Program-made: the position numbers and the translations under genes
Notes under the pieces: model-generated
Told to the model about the DNA's origin: nothing
The model's database searches: none
What the model saw: only the letters and a program-made list of their open reading frames with translations
Source of the DNA: Progne subis subis
Taxonomy: Eukaryota; Chordata; Aves; Passeriformes; Hirundinidae
Direction: 5' to 3'
Length of the DNA stretch: 64,000 nucleotides
Assembly (NCBI GenBank): GCA_022316685.1
Contig: JAKJHU010000037.1
Span: forward strand, 1,847,792 to 1,911,791
Shown here: positions 25,293 through 38,030 of the stretch, piece after piece
Layout: every line of letters begins with the position of its first letter
How positions within the stretch are numbered: position 1 is the first letter of the stretch

Positions 25293-26632
25293 CTGAGAAT
25301 GTTAAAAGACACACAGGGCTCAGCAATCAGAGAAGCAGGATGGGGCATCTGAATTCTAGACACTAGAACTAGATTCAGTGATGGCCTTCAGCAAAAGCAA
25401 AAGCACCTCAGCAGAGGTACACATGAGAATACAAGTCCTACACTCACTACTGCGTTGCAACTAACTTTAAGCCCATGGGAGCTCAGTGACAACAGCCACC
25501 GGGATAGCCTGTTGGAAGGAAAGGAGAGAAGAAAAGTAGAAACCTGGCAAACTGCATGCTCTGGAGATAGATGGAAAAATGTCAGGGTGGTTCTAGGAGG
25601 GACAGCAACCATTGTATTTTTTCCCTTCCTTTGCCCCTTTCACTGATGTTTCCCATTCTTTCCCCAGCTACTTTTTCCTGAATGGCAGGAGTGGAGCTAC
25701 AAAAACCAAGCTGCAACTAGCACCCCTCCTTATTACCTCTGCAATGCTGACAATAGAACTTCTAACATCCAAGGTTCTTCTTGGGTGTTTATCCAAACTA
25801 GATCCCCTCAGGTCTTCACCAAGATAAAGTATTCATTGTCAGGGGATAAAAACAGGTTCAGATCCAAGAGCAACATGGAACCCTGCTGAACAGTCCACTG
25901 CACTTGAGTAACTCCGTGTTTGAAGGAGTTTTTTGACACACCAGGCAACAGAAGTTACAGCTGGCAAGGTTTGGTTTGGAAAACTTTTCTCTCAGTCAGA
26001 CACAGAAGTGTTTTACCTATAGACAGGAATTATCTCAATTCTGATTCCAGAACAGTTAGCACTGACTTGGAAATAGTGTACCAGTGCGGACAATGACAAT
26101 TTTCCCTGGACCATGACTACAGCATCTAATCATTACTCCATAACTAGATTTTAAATCTGCTTAGTCACATCAGTGAAACATAACTCAGTACATGGATAAC
26201 TGAGCATAAGCCCAGAACTATACTCTTCTCATATTAAAAAAACAAACACAAGGGATTTCTAGTCAACCGAACCATAACCTCCATATCAAACCTAGCCCAG
26301 AGCTTTGGAAGCTTTGATAAGGTCCCCCTTGGTCAGTCAAAAGAAGACTGACTATGGGGTGCACTATTTTACTCAAACATAACTGTGCTGCTAGGGCCCC
26401 TGAAGCCAAGAAGCCCAGCATCTGGTCTGCCCTACTGCTATGCATCCTAAATTCATTTTCTGACAGAAGATTTTTTGTTCATTTCTGGTAGGTGAAGAGT
26501 CTGTTCTCTTCCCAGCAACATTACTGCTGGTTACCCTTTTAAAACCTGTTTGTGAAACCACTGCTGCAGGCAGTCAGCATATTTCCTGGTTTTCCCTGAT
26601 AATTATGCCACAGACTGCTACACCACCCTTAC
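25293..26632 (-). other. Dynein last intron, copy A
   Basis: A 1.34 kb minus-strand intron runs between the AAG|GTAAGG donor (exon end at 26633) and the acceptor at 25293. It has no recognised gene; it is equivalent to 40819-42159. Confidence 0.8.
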
Positions 26633-26756
26633 CTTTGGCGCTGACTCCACCAGCTTGCTGTTCCTGCGGTCCCAGCCTGCCCCTTCAAGGAACAGGCCGT
26701 GTATGTAAACCCCACCAATGTCAGCAGGAGGAGGGCCAACAACATCTTCTTTCATC
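26633..26756 (-). CDS. Axonemal dynein heavy chain, penultimate exon, truncated at the gap (copy A)
   Basis: The 3' part (124 bases) of the exon seen complete at 42160-42381 is cut on its 5' side by the run of Ns. The readable part encodes [19 protein letters not shown], then [12 protein letters not shown] and the exon end ESAPK at a GTAAGG donor. The truncation is caused by the end of the contig, not by mutation, so it should not be annotated as a pseudogene. Confidence 0.9.
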
Positions 26757-26856
26757 NNNNNNNNNNNNNNNNNNNNNNNNNNNNNNNNNNNNNNNNNNNN
26801 NNNNNNNNNNNNNNNNNNNNNNNNNNNNNNNNNNNNNNNNNNNNNNNNNNNNNNNN
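26757..26856. other. Assembly gap (100 N)
   Basis: Exactly 100 consecutive Ns, the conventional placeholder for a gap of unknown size. It separates the two copies of the 15.4 kb block and coincides with both block edges. Confidence 1.
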
Positions 26857-28120
26857 AAACCAAATAAGCTTATGGCTTGACTGACCTGTGCAGTCGGGTT
26901 ACAACTGATTTATTTGCCCTATGGTTGCTCCACTGCACACATGGGGAGAGATTCACAGAAGCAGCCTTGCAGCAGCACTGATATTATGCATAAACATGTT
27001 CAAATATAAGTGTCTTCTCCTGTCCACTGACCTTCTGTGGTTATAATGACTAGACAGTAAGAATGGTGAGATCAAGATGGGGACAATAATCTGGGAACCT
27101 GAGGAGGCACTTTCATCTGGCAGTAGAAATCAGGGTTTCAGGAGCTCAGGAGATTGCCATTAATTTGGTACTATTTGGGGATAAGAATGACAGGCTCAAA
27201 AATGGCCCTGCAGATCAAAATTCTTAGTAGCATGGAGTTAAATAGCTCACCAAGAGCAGACTGTGCTAGGTGGCTCATATTTGATCACTTTTCTGTTTTT
27301 CAGAAATGCAGGAGGTCTTATCCTTTCTCATATTTATGTACCTGGTATCTTACCTCATAACAGATTATCTGGAAAAACAACAGGTGGCAGTGCATTGTGT
27401 TGAAATGTGAAGTGAAGCTTGCAATGGGTTTCTGAAAGCGTGTTTCTAAGGCTGCCTTTGTCAACTGTGTAAAATCTTCCTTGAAAATCTTGGTATGGAA
27501 AAGGTGTGATACTAATAAAGTGTGTTCAAAATTAGAATCTATCAGTTCATAGAAAGAAATATAGACAAGAAACCAAATTACTTTTATAGCTGGAATAATG
27601 CTAATTTTAGTGTACATGGTGTTAATTCCTGTTAATTTTAGTTCTGATCTGAAACCATAAATGGAGGTGTCCAGTCCTGGAGACAACAGGGTCTGGAAAA
27701 AACTGCCTTCTAAAACTCACGGGAAGAGAAGAAACCTAAATTGTTATTAATGTGTAGCCTGAAAACTGATTGGGGGAAAACAATGGTGTGAATTGACGGA
27801 CTATATCTGACAGCAGAACACCGACCTCAGCAGCCCAGTGACACAGGGCCTTTGTTGAAGTCTTGTGGCAGAAGCCTTATAATATTTTTACAGCTGGGAT
27901 AGGTAATTGCTTTGCTGAGGATACAGAGAATAAAATAAACCCAATGATTTTTTCAGAGGGTGTCATGAGAGCCCTTTGTTTGCGCTGTCAAGCCCAGTGC
28001 TCCAGTTCAAAGTGCAGTGAGCTGGCCCCATGCTGTGCAGCAGCCACTCTTGGGGAGCTATCAACCAGCTAAAGAAAAAACTGTTTCTAGTGATATGTTT
28101 GCAAGGAAAGATGAGAAAGG

Positions 28121-28292
28121 AAAAAAAAAAAACAAAAAAACCAAACACCCCCCCCAAAAAAACCCCCAAAAAAACAAACAAAAAAAATCAAAAGAAACAA
28201 AACAAAACAAAAAAAAAAAAAAAAAAAAAAAACCACAAAACCCCCACAACACAACAACACCCAAAACACCAACAACAACAACAAAACCCCCA
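28121..28292. repeat. A/C-only low-complexity tract, copy B
   Basis: The counterpart of 12566-12755, shorter by about 18 bases and internally rearranged in its A and C run lengths. It is the most divergent stretch between the two copies. Confidence 0.9.
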
Positions 28293-28704
28293 CTCAGATG
28301 TTGGGCTGTTTCTGTGTTCCTAAAAGGACATAGCTTACATAGTTCACAAGACTTTGTTCATACCAGATTACAAACTGGACTCAACACCGTTGGATCTGGT
28401 GCCTCCAGACCTGTTCCTTTGGGATGGTACTCACAGGAGAACAGGCTGTTCTCTTCTCAAAGCTGCCATTGATTTTTCTCCACCTCTTAGCACTGAGTGT
28501 TGGAAACAGCTGATCTTAGTGTACGTTTGCACTGGATGCCCCTGTTTAGGGCTTCCCTTGGGGTTGCCCTGCAAGTCAGCAGAGGAGTGCAGTTACAACA
28601 TGAGCCTCCTGTGTCGTGCCTCTTCTCCATGACCCTAGAGGCTGCTTGGAATTGTCACCAGGAGCAGCAACTGACTGCTGTGGGCACATGCGTATCTCAG
28701 AATG

Positions 28705-28772
28705 GAATCATAGAATCACTTAGATTGGAAAATTCCTCCTGAGATCATCAAATCCAGCTGTTCAGCAAAACC
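28705..28772 (-). mobile_element. CR1-type LINE 3'-end fragment, copy B
   Basis: Duplicate of the fragment at 13167-13234 with the same octamer-bearing end and the same divergence. It is not an independent insertion. Confidence 0.62.
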
Positions 28773-31700
28773 CTTCACTCCTGAGGCACAGATTCGGGAA
28801 TGACTTGATTGGGGACATGCGGTTGGGATTAATATTCTCAGCAGTACTGAAAATAGCTGAACCTTGCAATTATTCCCTTAGTACAGGAAAAAAAAAAAAA
28901 AAAAAAAAAAAGATTGAAACAACAGAGGAATGGAGGAGATCAGGAGTATGTGAAGTCACAAACAGGAAGTTTAGACCTGGGACAGGACTCAACTTGCCAG
29001 GCATTCATCAGACATCAGTAACACAGATGTTGTACATTTGGCCTGTATATTCCTTTCAAGTAAGCAGAGAGAAGTGTGTGGAACTTGATCCAACAAGTTG
29101 TAGACCTCTACTTCTGGATACAGTTTCTACATTTTAAGTATCTTCTCTCTCCATGTAGTTAAAAGGTTTTTCAGGAAGGAGTTCACATGGAGACACATTT
29201 GCTTGGCAGGTAAGTTCAGCAGTTTCTGATAACTGTTTTTGCTTGGAATTGAGAACTCTTCCCTGGTCTAGCTGACTTGTAGGAGCAGTCATCATGTGAT
29301 GAATGAATGAATCAAAACATTACCAAGTATATATATATATATATTTGTCTTATCACACCTTGTGATGTTTTTTCTCCTTTCCTTGCAATGGGCTTCCAGA
29401 AAACTTGTAAATGAGATATTTCACCAGTTTGATTGCAAGCCTGCAAACTGACCTTCAGAGCTATTCCCTGGTCTAGTTGCATAAAGCAATAGCAGAGCAG
29501 AGAAGTGTGAAGCTCTTGTTTTCCCCTGAAGCTGCAGTCGTCCTTTTTATGCGGCATGTGGTAGCCTGGAGCCAAGGGCTTCTCCCCTAAAGTGGTGTAA
29601 CTGGGAACTCGCTGCTCATTGACTGCTGCAAGCCACAGACAGCAATAATGGCAGAACAAGACGGGTCCCTTTGTAGTCATTGTATGCTGGTGGTTGAATT
29701 AATGAATTTCTGTCAGAATTTAAATAAAAGGGATGTATATTAGGCTTCACAAAAAGAGAAATGAGGGGAGTTGACTGTTCTGACGCGGCTGGTTTTTCAT
29801 TGTGTAAAAATAATTATAGATGCAGTAACAACCCTTAGCCTTAAAGTCTTACATGCTGAAGTGTTTACCTGATAAAATTTCTTAGGTGGGCTTTTAAAAT
29901 GATCTCTCTCATCTGAGCAGATTTTCGGCCTTCTGTCAGAGATTCTGAAGTGACATATTTGCAGAAGAAATGAGGGGATCACTTGAGATTTATTAAGCTT
30001 CACTCTTAATTGTTAGAATATGAGTAAAAGCACTGAATGATTTGTAACTGGTTATTCATCAGTGGTTTCGTGTTGATTTAGTGTGCAGTTTCAAGTAGAT
30101 GTTTTCCTGATTTACCTTGGCTACCAGTCTGAATACAAGTCATTCATCCAACATGCAAATTTCTAAGATTTGTTTAAAACATTGTGGCAATGCAGTTTCC
30201 TGCCCATCATTTGCATCACCAGTTGTCATAGACACAGCAGCAGTGCCAGAGCAGGTGCTGGGTAGCCTTTGACCATTCTGCTGCTGCTTCGTGCTCTGCT
30301 TCAGAATTGTCAGGTGATCACCAGTCAGTCCCATCTGTGCTTATGTTAATCATCACCTGCACTTTCCATGTCATACACCCCAAGGCTGAAAGATCATTTG
30401 CTGTGACATTTCCCTGTGCAACACAATGACTCTAAGTTACGGCGTTTCATCTGTCTCTCCTCCCTACTTATGCTAAGAGAAGTTTCTTTAGGACCATTGT
30501 GACTCTTGATTTTATATATAAAATACATATATATGCTATTTTAGATATATAAAAATGAACTATTTATTTGGTCATTCTGATTTTCTGAGGTTTTCTTTAT
30601 TATTTTAAAAAGCTTTGTTGTGCTGAAGTGTTGGTTGAAATTAGGTAACAGTTGAGAGCTGATAACTGTTGCCTTTATTAAAGCTGTTTAGAGTTATGTT
30701 TCAAGCTATTTGAAAATAGAAATGCAAAACCAGTTTATAGAATTTCTAGCAAATATTTATGTGTGAAACAGTGTATTACCTTTTTTTCTCTCTGCCAATT
30801 TTGGAAGCCCAGTCTGAGTTTTGTAATACAAAGTTTTGAATACATATACCAAAGAACAGGAAAGGACAAGGGATGTAAAGCTCTTGATTTGCTACATTCA
30901 TTAAAATGCCCTCATATTCCATTATTTTTTCTTTTCAAATGACATAATAAAATTGTTACTGAAAGTATCATTAAAATGTTCGTGTATTTAAATAAAGCCT
31001 AAGTATTTTTTTACAGTGACATTATGTCACTGCTTCGCTTAGCAAATCAAGTGAAGTCGAACTGAAAAACACACATTTTCTTAAGGAAAATAAAAGTACT
31101 GCTGCTATTAATTATTGATCCCATCTGTGCTCCCAAAGAGTGGAAATTTATCTAATAAGTTTGCGAGGGAATCTTTTCAACCCTTTTTCTCTTCCCAGCC
31201 TCACAGTCCTTGATGAAGGCATGACATTCTTCCAGCACTCACTTTGGCTCCCTAGTGCAGCAGTAAGTGGAGGCTGCTTTTAGACCCAGCCGGATCTTTG
31301 CCCGGACTCCACGGCTGAAAAATACCTGAGACATTGCTAAACAATTTGCTCTGCCATTTCCCCCTTTCTCTTCCCAAAGAAGAGGAGAGCCTGACTGTGC
31401 AGGCAGGGTTACCAAGAAGGCACATTCTGAAACAGCCTCTTTTCCCCTGTGGGTTTCAATTATCTGAGCGTTGCCACCTTGAGAGTCCCATAGGGTTCAT
31501 TAGAGACATTGGCACATTTAAGATTATTTACCTATTGGTTTTAACGTTTCAGTGAGGTGGAAAAGTCAGCACATTTCCCTTTGCATGGTTGAGGAGCAGG
31601 GGCATTAGCCTCCCCCCATAGATGCTTTACTATAGCCTATGGGAAAAATGCTACTGCTTTGTTCCCTTCCTTGTGGTTAGAAGATGCCTGCAGTGCCTGC

Positions 31701-34700
31701 AAACTGGTCACTGTTCCCTCCCATGGGTGCTGAGAAGCCATCATTTTGGCAGCTGATGGAAAGTTTGAAGAGCAAAAGGAGGGTTTGAAAGACACAGTCT
31801 ATGTTGCCTTGAAAAAATTCTAATTGTGAATGAAATTGAAATGAGAGCAGGGGGTGAAAATTTCTGGGATGGAGTCAGCCTCTGTTAGTTCAATATTCTC
31901 TGGCCCTGGAGCCATCTGTCCAAATCAATGTCATGCTGGCCTTCTTCATCAAAGAAGAGGGTTACTTATATGTTTACTTTGTATTCAGCCAGGCCCTTAA
32001 GAACTCAAAATTCTTAGGCTAAGCATATTTGAGAGGTTAAATACTCAAAAAATAGGAAAAAGCAAAGTTCAGGTTTAAGATACTGTCATAGCAAAGCTGT
32101 CATGCCAGGGGCTTCACCAGCCACTCCTGAATTGTGCAATTGTTCTGTTATGGTGTTACACCTTTAAGTTTTTTTCCTTAAGCAGCGGTTCTATATACCC
32201 TGCAGCTACAACTGCAAAGGTCTCCAGGATTTTCCCTTACCATTCAACCAAGGCTTTCAGTCCCTCCTTTGCGACCACAAAACTTGAAGTATTTCTCTTT
32301 CAGGCTTCATGTCCTTCCAGACACATGCATTTCTCCAAAATATTTCCAGTTTCAACACACCATCTACTCTCTCCTCCTAGACCCATTCATAACACACAAC
32401 CCTTCTTCTCAGCACCCTTTCCCCCTCACAACGTTCAGGTCTACAGCAAGGTACCTGAGCGGTGACATGCTTGCTCAGAACAAGTGTCAGACTGGGGGAG
32501 GACAGACAGAATGACCCAAAACAGCCAGCTCCGCAGAAGCGCACTTATACCTTTGTGTCAGAACTCAGCTCCATTCTCAAATTGGTGGAAAATGCCCAAA
32601 GGTTTCTGTGTTACTAGAGGGGCCATGTAAGTGTGAGAAGGTGGGAGATGCATAATATGAACATGTGTGTAACACTTCTCGTACAAATCGAAACAACTTT
32701 CAAATCAAACATTTACATGACAGATTTACCAACTTTTTTCTTGGAAGAGAAGGAAAAAATATTATTCTGTTGGAAAGGTCTGTTTCCAGTATGTTGAGTG
32801 GTGGATAACTTTTCAGCAGATTATGGCCAACGAGAAATTATGGCCAACAAACACACCAGGACCAATGTGAGAACCCTCTGCAGGTGCTTCTTCGAGGAGC
32901 AGTGATGAAAGGGAAAGGGAATCTTCAGCTTCCACCAATTTGTTTTCTTATTCTGGCCTGTGCTTGTCTTTGGTGTTTGCCAGTAGATAAGGCAAGCAGA
33001 GAACATGTCCTATGTATTAACCGATAGACAGCCCCTATGATGGCATGCCTCTTTCTTCAAGAAATCATGTTAAAAATAACTGACTGCTTGGTATAATGTT
33101 TAGTGTGAAATAATCTCCTGTCCTCATTTTAGATCCTCCCTCACCTCCCATGAGTGGTGGTGGTGGGTACAAGTCCTTCCTAGCAAAATGCTTAAGCGGA
33201 TTTTTAACAAAAACTTGAAAGTAGCAGCATCAATGGCTCAACTCCCTTCTCACCCTCCTCAAAGATTGGACTGCCCAGTCCTGCTATTCCCAGTACCATC
33301 TGCTTTACAGACAAGGAGAAAGCTCTCACCCAATTTAGGGCTTTGCTCTATGCTGCTGAAATCAGATGTTTGGTCTTTCGGTTTTAGTGAGTTATAAAGT
33401 AGCTATATGCTTTGACTCTGTCTGTTTCCCACCTGGTATTAAAGCTTCTTGTCCTTGCCTTAGGAAGGATGAGCTCTTCTCTCCTCTCTTCCCTCTGCCC
33501 CACAGATATCTAGTGATAAGAAGAAATGAGATAGGAGCAGGAGAGAGAGAAATGAAGCAGATGAAAAAGCTCACCTACTGAGCCTAAATCACTGAATTTT
33601 TATTCCAAAACCTTCCTAACATGCTAGACTGGCTCTCTAATACTTTCCACTTCGGTAACATCCAGAAATCTTGAGAGGAGATAGAAACTCACACTAACGT
33701 TTTGCCTTGCTACTTTTGATTCTGCAGGATGTGTGCAGAGACCAAGGAAAAGAAGAAAATCAAAGATTTGGCTAAGTTCATGTTGAGAGTCTGTAGGAGA
33801 ATGTAAATGTTTCTCAGGATAAGCAGCTTAGTTTCTGTGTCTCATCTACAAGATCTTCATCTCACATATTCTTGTTAATAACTTTTGATTCTAACATGTA
33901 TGTAGGAAAGCTGAAGTGCTCTCTTCTGTAGCTAACAGACTAAAGGTAAATACAATAAAAATCTGGTGATTGACAAAAAATACAGACAAGTTCTTCTTCC
34001 AAAGATAGACAACTTAAATACTGCAGAGAAAATAGTGTCTCTGCCTCCCCTCCTTTTGAAAAGTAATCACTCATATGAGAGGCATATTCCTCTCCCCATA
34101 TTGTATTCATCTCTGTATGTACTGAAATTTTAGAATATTTGTTCTGGAAATATTTTGTTACTATTTCAGCTGAAGGAGTGGAGTATAATTTAAAAACTTT
34201 GAGGAATTACTATCCAGCTGTGTTTTAGTTAATTTTCAGAAAAAAAGAGATTATGTTTATATGTAGAAGTCTTTATATAAATAATGTTAATTTGCACATG
34301 TTAATGAAGATTATTAGCAAAGTATTGTAGTTTTCTTCCTGCTGATTTTGACAGATGAGTTGAACAACATGCTGCTGTAATCAATGTAACATAATTTGTT
34401 CCTATTTTTTCTAAGCATTAACAACTATTTTACAAGAGAGTTTTCAATGAAGCCAAGGCATGATGAGAAACACTTAAGTAGGCTTTATCTGTCAAATAGC
34501 TCAATGTATGTTATTTTATGTATTGCTAACACTCAGTAAAATAACATGACTCACTACTAGTGAATCACTGTGAAAAATGACAGACATCTTTTTGGTTGGA
34601 AAGAAGTTCACAGCAAAATATTCAGTTAGCCTTACTTGGTATTCATTGGTTCACATCTTCAATCTCTGCCTACATCAGGATGATAAGGGTACTAAGGGTC

Positions 34701-36024
34701 AAGTCCTGACACTGCCATACCCCAGAAATCAACTAAAGTAGTTATGACTAATGGGAAACAGCTTAGAAAAGTGTCTTACAGCTGTTGTACCTGTTTGCAC
34801 CCCAAAGGGCTGCTCCTCTTGGGAGAAGAGCATGGGCATGTGCATGTAAAAACCTAGTAGGGAAGAAGGGTATGGCATTGTCCATACCCCTCCTACAAGT
34901 TACGATTTTTCTACTCTGCATACACTGCACTTCTAGATAGAAGTAACTCACTGACATTGAGCTACAAATTTGTATTGTCCATACAGATCAGGTAAACAGC
35001 TTTCTTAGGAATAAGAATAAATTCAGATAAATTCTTCATTGCCGTAAACTTTCTTCCCTTATTTTCTCTGACATCCTTAACAACTAGCTGATTCTTGGTA
35101 AATGTTTTGTTTACTTTGGACAGTTTTTGGAAGTCTTCCATGTTTTTGAGCTTTGAGCTTCTAGCAATTTTTCTTTGGAGAGGCTGTATGAATTCCTAGT
35201 GCTAAGATATCTAGGATAGTGACCATTTCCAAGCATGCTGTTGATACACATTAGATATGTCATATAAACATATAATTCTGCATGTTCAAACAGGCACCAA
35301 ACTCACCACAGGACACAGAGGTGCTTGCTCAGGAATAGCAAACATTTCCAGATGGAACAAATCAAGTTCACCTCAGCAATGAATTGTGTGTTACTGGGTT
35401 TACCACATAACATCTCCCTGCTTTACTGACTAGTCCCCTTGGGCAGCCAGCACATATAATATGGTGGTGTTCATTCCCTTCTGGGCAGCCACAGCAGTGT
35501 TCGCTAAGTTCCAAACAGTCAAAAATGCACTAATAATAGTAGTAGACCAAAGTTACTCATACCACTGAGGCATTTGCTTGGACAGTGTACAGCTGACACA
35601 AGCCCATGAGCCATTTGTGTCTACAGTGTCTGCTTTTATTGGTGAGGAGTAATGGATCTAGGTCCAATCCAAAGAAGCAGAGAAGCTCAAAAAAAAAAAA
35701 AAAAAAGACCTAGACAAATCTGCTCTGAAAACCATCAGAGGCCATAGGACCATTGCATTAATTAATTTCAGGTAGAACCACAGTGAAAAGAAAATTTTGA
35801 TCAGGAATATAATATCTTTAGAGAACTTGGCAAAGATTTCTTTTGCCATTTGTGTTATGCATAGATTGAGTATGACGGTACAAGCCTACCTTACTTTCTT
35901 ACAGTATTATATTTTAGTTAGCATTAATTAACAGCAAGCCAACCAAAAAAAAAAAAAGAATGGTTGAACCATCATCTTTCTGACACACACTTGCTGGAAC
36001 ATGACTCTTTGCTTTTATTCACAG

Positions 36025-36681
36025 GAGGAAACCGAGTGTCCTTCATCCCTCTCTGTTATCAAAGAGATGACAGCTGGTGAAACTATAGAGGATGATTTCT
36101 TCCCACCTGATGATCTCTCTTCTGATGAAGAATATTATATTGAAGAAAGCAAAGCAACTAAGTTCAAGAAATCAGGCATGAGGCGCATTGATGACATCAA
36201 AAAGGCATTTTCAAGGGAAAATATCCAAAAAACAAGACAAAATTTTGGCAAGAAGGTAAACAGGCTCCAAACTAGGATAGTGACCCCTGAGAGGAGAGAG
36301 AGGATCAGGCAGTCAGGAGAGAGACTGAGACAATCTGGAATAAGGATCAAGAAAACCATTTCACAAGCTGCTCCAACAAAGGAAACATTTAAGATCCATA
36401 AAAAAAGTAAAGAACGAACAGGAGCCGAAGGTCAGGAGGGGATCCAGGAAGCCAGTGTACACATTTCCTCTGAGCTCCCAGCAGCAGAGCCCTTCACTGA
36501 AGAAATCTCTTACACAGAAGTGATCACTAAGGTAAAGAAAGACAAGAATAGTGCAACAAAAGGTGCTTCCCAGTCAACTGAAATAGGGGTGACTATCCCA
36601 GAAGTCGTCCTTAAGCAGGAAAGAAAAGAAGGAGGAGGTGAGGATGACGTCCCTTTGCTAGACTTGAAGCAATCAGTATAA
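36025..36681 (+). CDS. CAVIN4: CAVIN4 coding exon 2, copy B
   Basis: The second occurrence of CAVIN4 exon 2 has the same acceptor, stop (TAA at 36679-36681) and encoded 218 residues as the exon at 20498. The only coding differences are GTA for GTT (36459) and AAT for AAC (36549), both synonymous. There is no matching second exon 1 between the gap and this exon. It therefore does not represent a second CAVIN4 gene and is best explained as the same exon assembled twice. Confidence 0.93.
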   Translation, partial: EETECPSSLSVIKEMTAGETIEDDFFPPDDLSSDEEYYIEESKATKFKKSGMRRIDDIKKAFSRENIQKTRQNFGKKVNRLQTRIVTPERRERIRQSGERLRQSGIRIKKTISQAAPTKETFKIHKKSKERTGAEGQEGIQEASVHISSELPAAEPFTEEISYTEVITKVKKDKNSATKGASQSTEIGVTIPEVVLKQERKEGGGEDDVPLLDLKQSV

Positions 36682-38030
36682 GGAGTCATTGAGCACACGT
36701 GCCATACTGTCCTCACTGAGCAAGAGAGAATACAGTATGGACTCACTCAGCTTTAGAAAAAATGTGTGAATTTGTGTTATATCACAAACCGTGTTGGTGT
36801 TGTTCTGCCATCCACACTGATGTCTGTAGTGTTGTCTTCCTGACAAAAGTCAAGCCATGCAAACTGAATGAAGGGGCTCCCCCTCTGTCTCGGCAAGTGC
36901 CGACAGCCATCGTTAACCCAAATGGAACTCGCAATGTCAAAGGGAGATGGGAATCTGCTGCATTTCCAAGATTGATTTAGCAGTCACTTTACAGCCTAAT
37001 CACTCTCATCGTTTCATGTACAACAGTATAAAATTTATTTCCATTATCTTATACCAACTCATCTGATCAGAAAACAATAACAAAGCTATTACTTCATATT
37101 AGCAAATGAAGACCTATGGAAAACGTCATTTAGCTGTATTATTACTTAAGGGCCCTCGCAGAAAAAGCAGGAAGAGCATACTCCTGCTTTACCCACAATA
37201 TGAAAAAATGTGACAGGAGTAGGGTTTTGAGTAAATTGTGTTTTTTATTAGTGGAAAAGAGAAACTCCTGAAATGACTACAGGCTATTTCCAGACTTCTG
37301 GAATAGGAAGGTTCATTGTAAGTAGGCAATGCATTTTGTGCATTTATGGAGTAAGAATAAAAAAGAAGACACATTAAATATGGAATAGCAGGAGGAAAAG
37401 GGAAGGAGGTATTGTATTTATGTTTTGGAAAGATGAGATTGTGAGGAAGGCAACAATGAAGGAGTAAAAGTGGTATTAGATGAAAGCATAGGTTCTGGAT
37501 AAATGGAGAGAAAAATGAGAATATTATAACTACAGATTCCTTGAGATCTTTTAGAATACTATTATTCTTTGCAGAGGATCATAGGGTTTATGAACATAAC
37601 TGACCAGACAAGGGTATTGTTTTGTTTTCCACTCTGTGTTTTTTCCAAGCTTCACTGCAATTAAAATCTATTATACAAAGTCACAGATGTACAGGGCCAA
37701 TCCATAACCCAATTCTTTTTTTTTCCTATCATCATCATTATTGACCAGTCACAGCCTCAGGGATTATGAGACAGACACCCTTTGGACTATGGAATGCTGT
37801 TTGCAACTCTCAGGAGCCAGTGCCCTGACATCAGATATGTTTGTAAACATGACTGCTATGCTAACATGGGGCGCAGGACTGTACTGCTCTCTTCATTCTT
37901 AAATGGAGTTGCCTTCAAAGTACTTATCTAAAGCAATGTTAGTCATTACTATCTGTGTGAAACTTGTACAATATTGCCAAAACCTGTATGATTGTATTTA
38001 ATATCTCGGGTTCATTAAACAGAAGAGCAT
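36682..38030 (+). other. CAVIN4: CAVIN4 3'UTR, copy B (extent uncertain)
   Basis: Counterpart of 21155-22510. The ATTAAA hexamer lies at 38014-38019. It differs from copy A only by scattered substitutions and one-base indels. Confidence 0.45.

Larger units (their letters stand above)
11301..26756. repeat. 15.46 kb direct duplication, copy A (probable assembly artefact)
   Basis: This block is collinear with 26857-42283. It contains most of the CAVIN4 intron, CAVIN4 exon 2 and 3'UTR, and the dynein terminal exon with part of the penultimate exon. Its right end abuts the 100-N gap exactly, while its left end corresponds to the first base after the gap. Differences from copy B are mostly one-base indels in homopolymers plus occasional substitutions. 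I interpret it as the overlapping end of the left contig. Confidence 0.93.
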
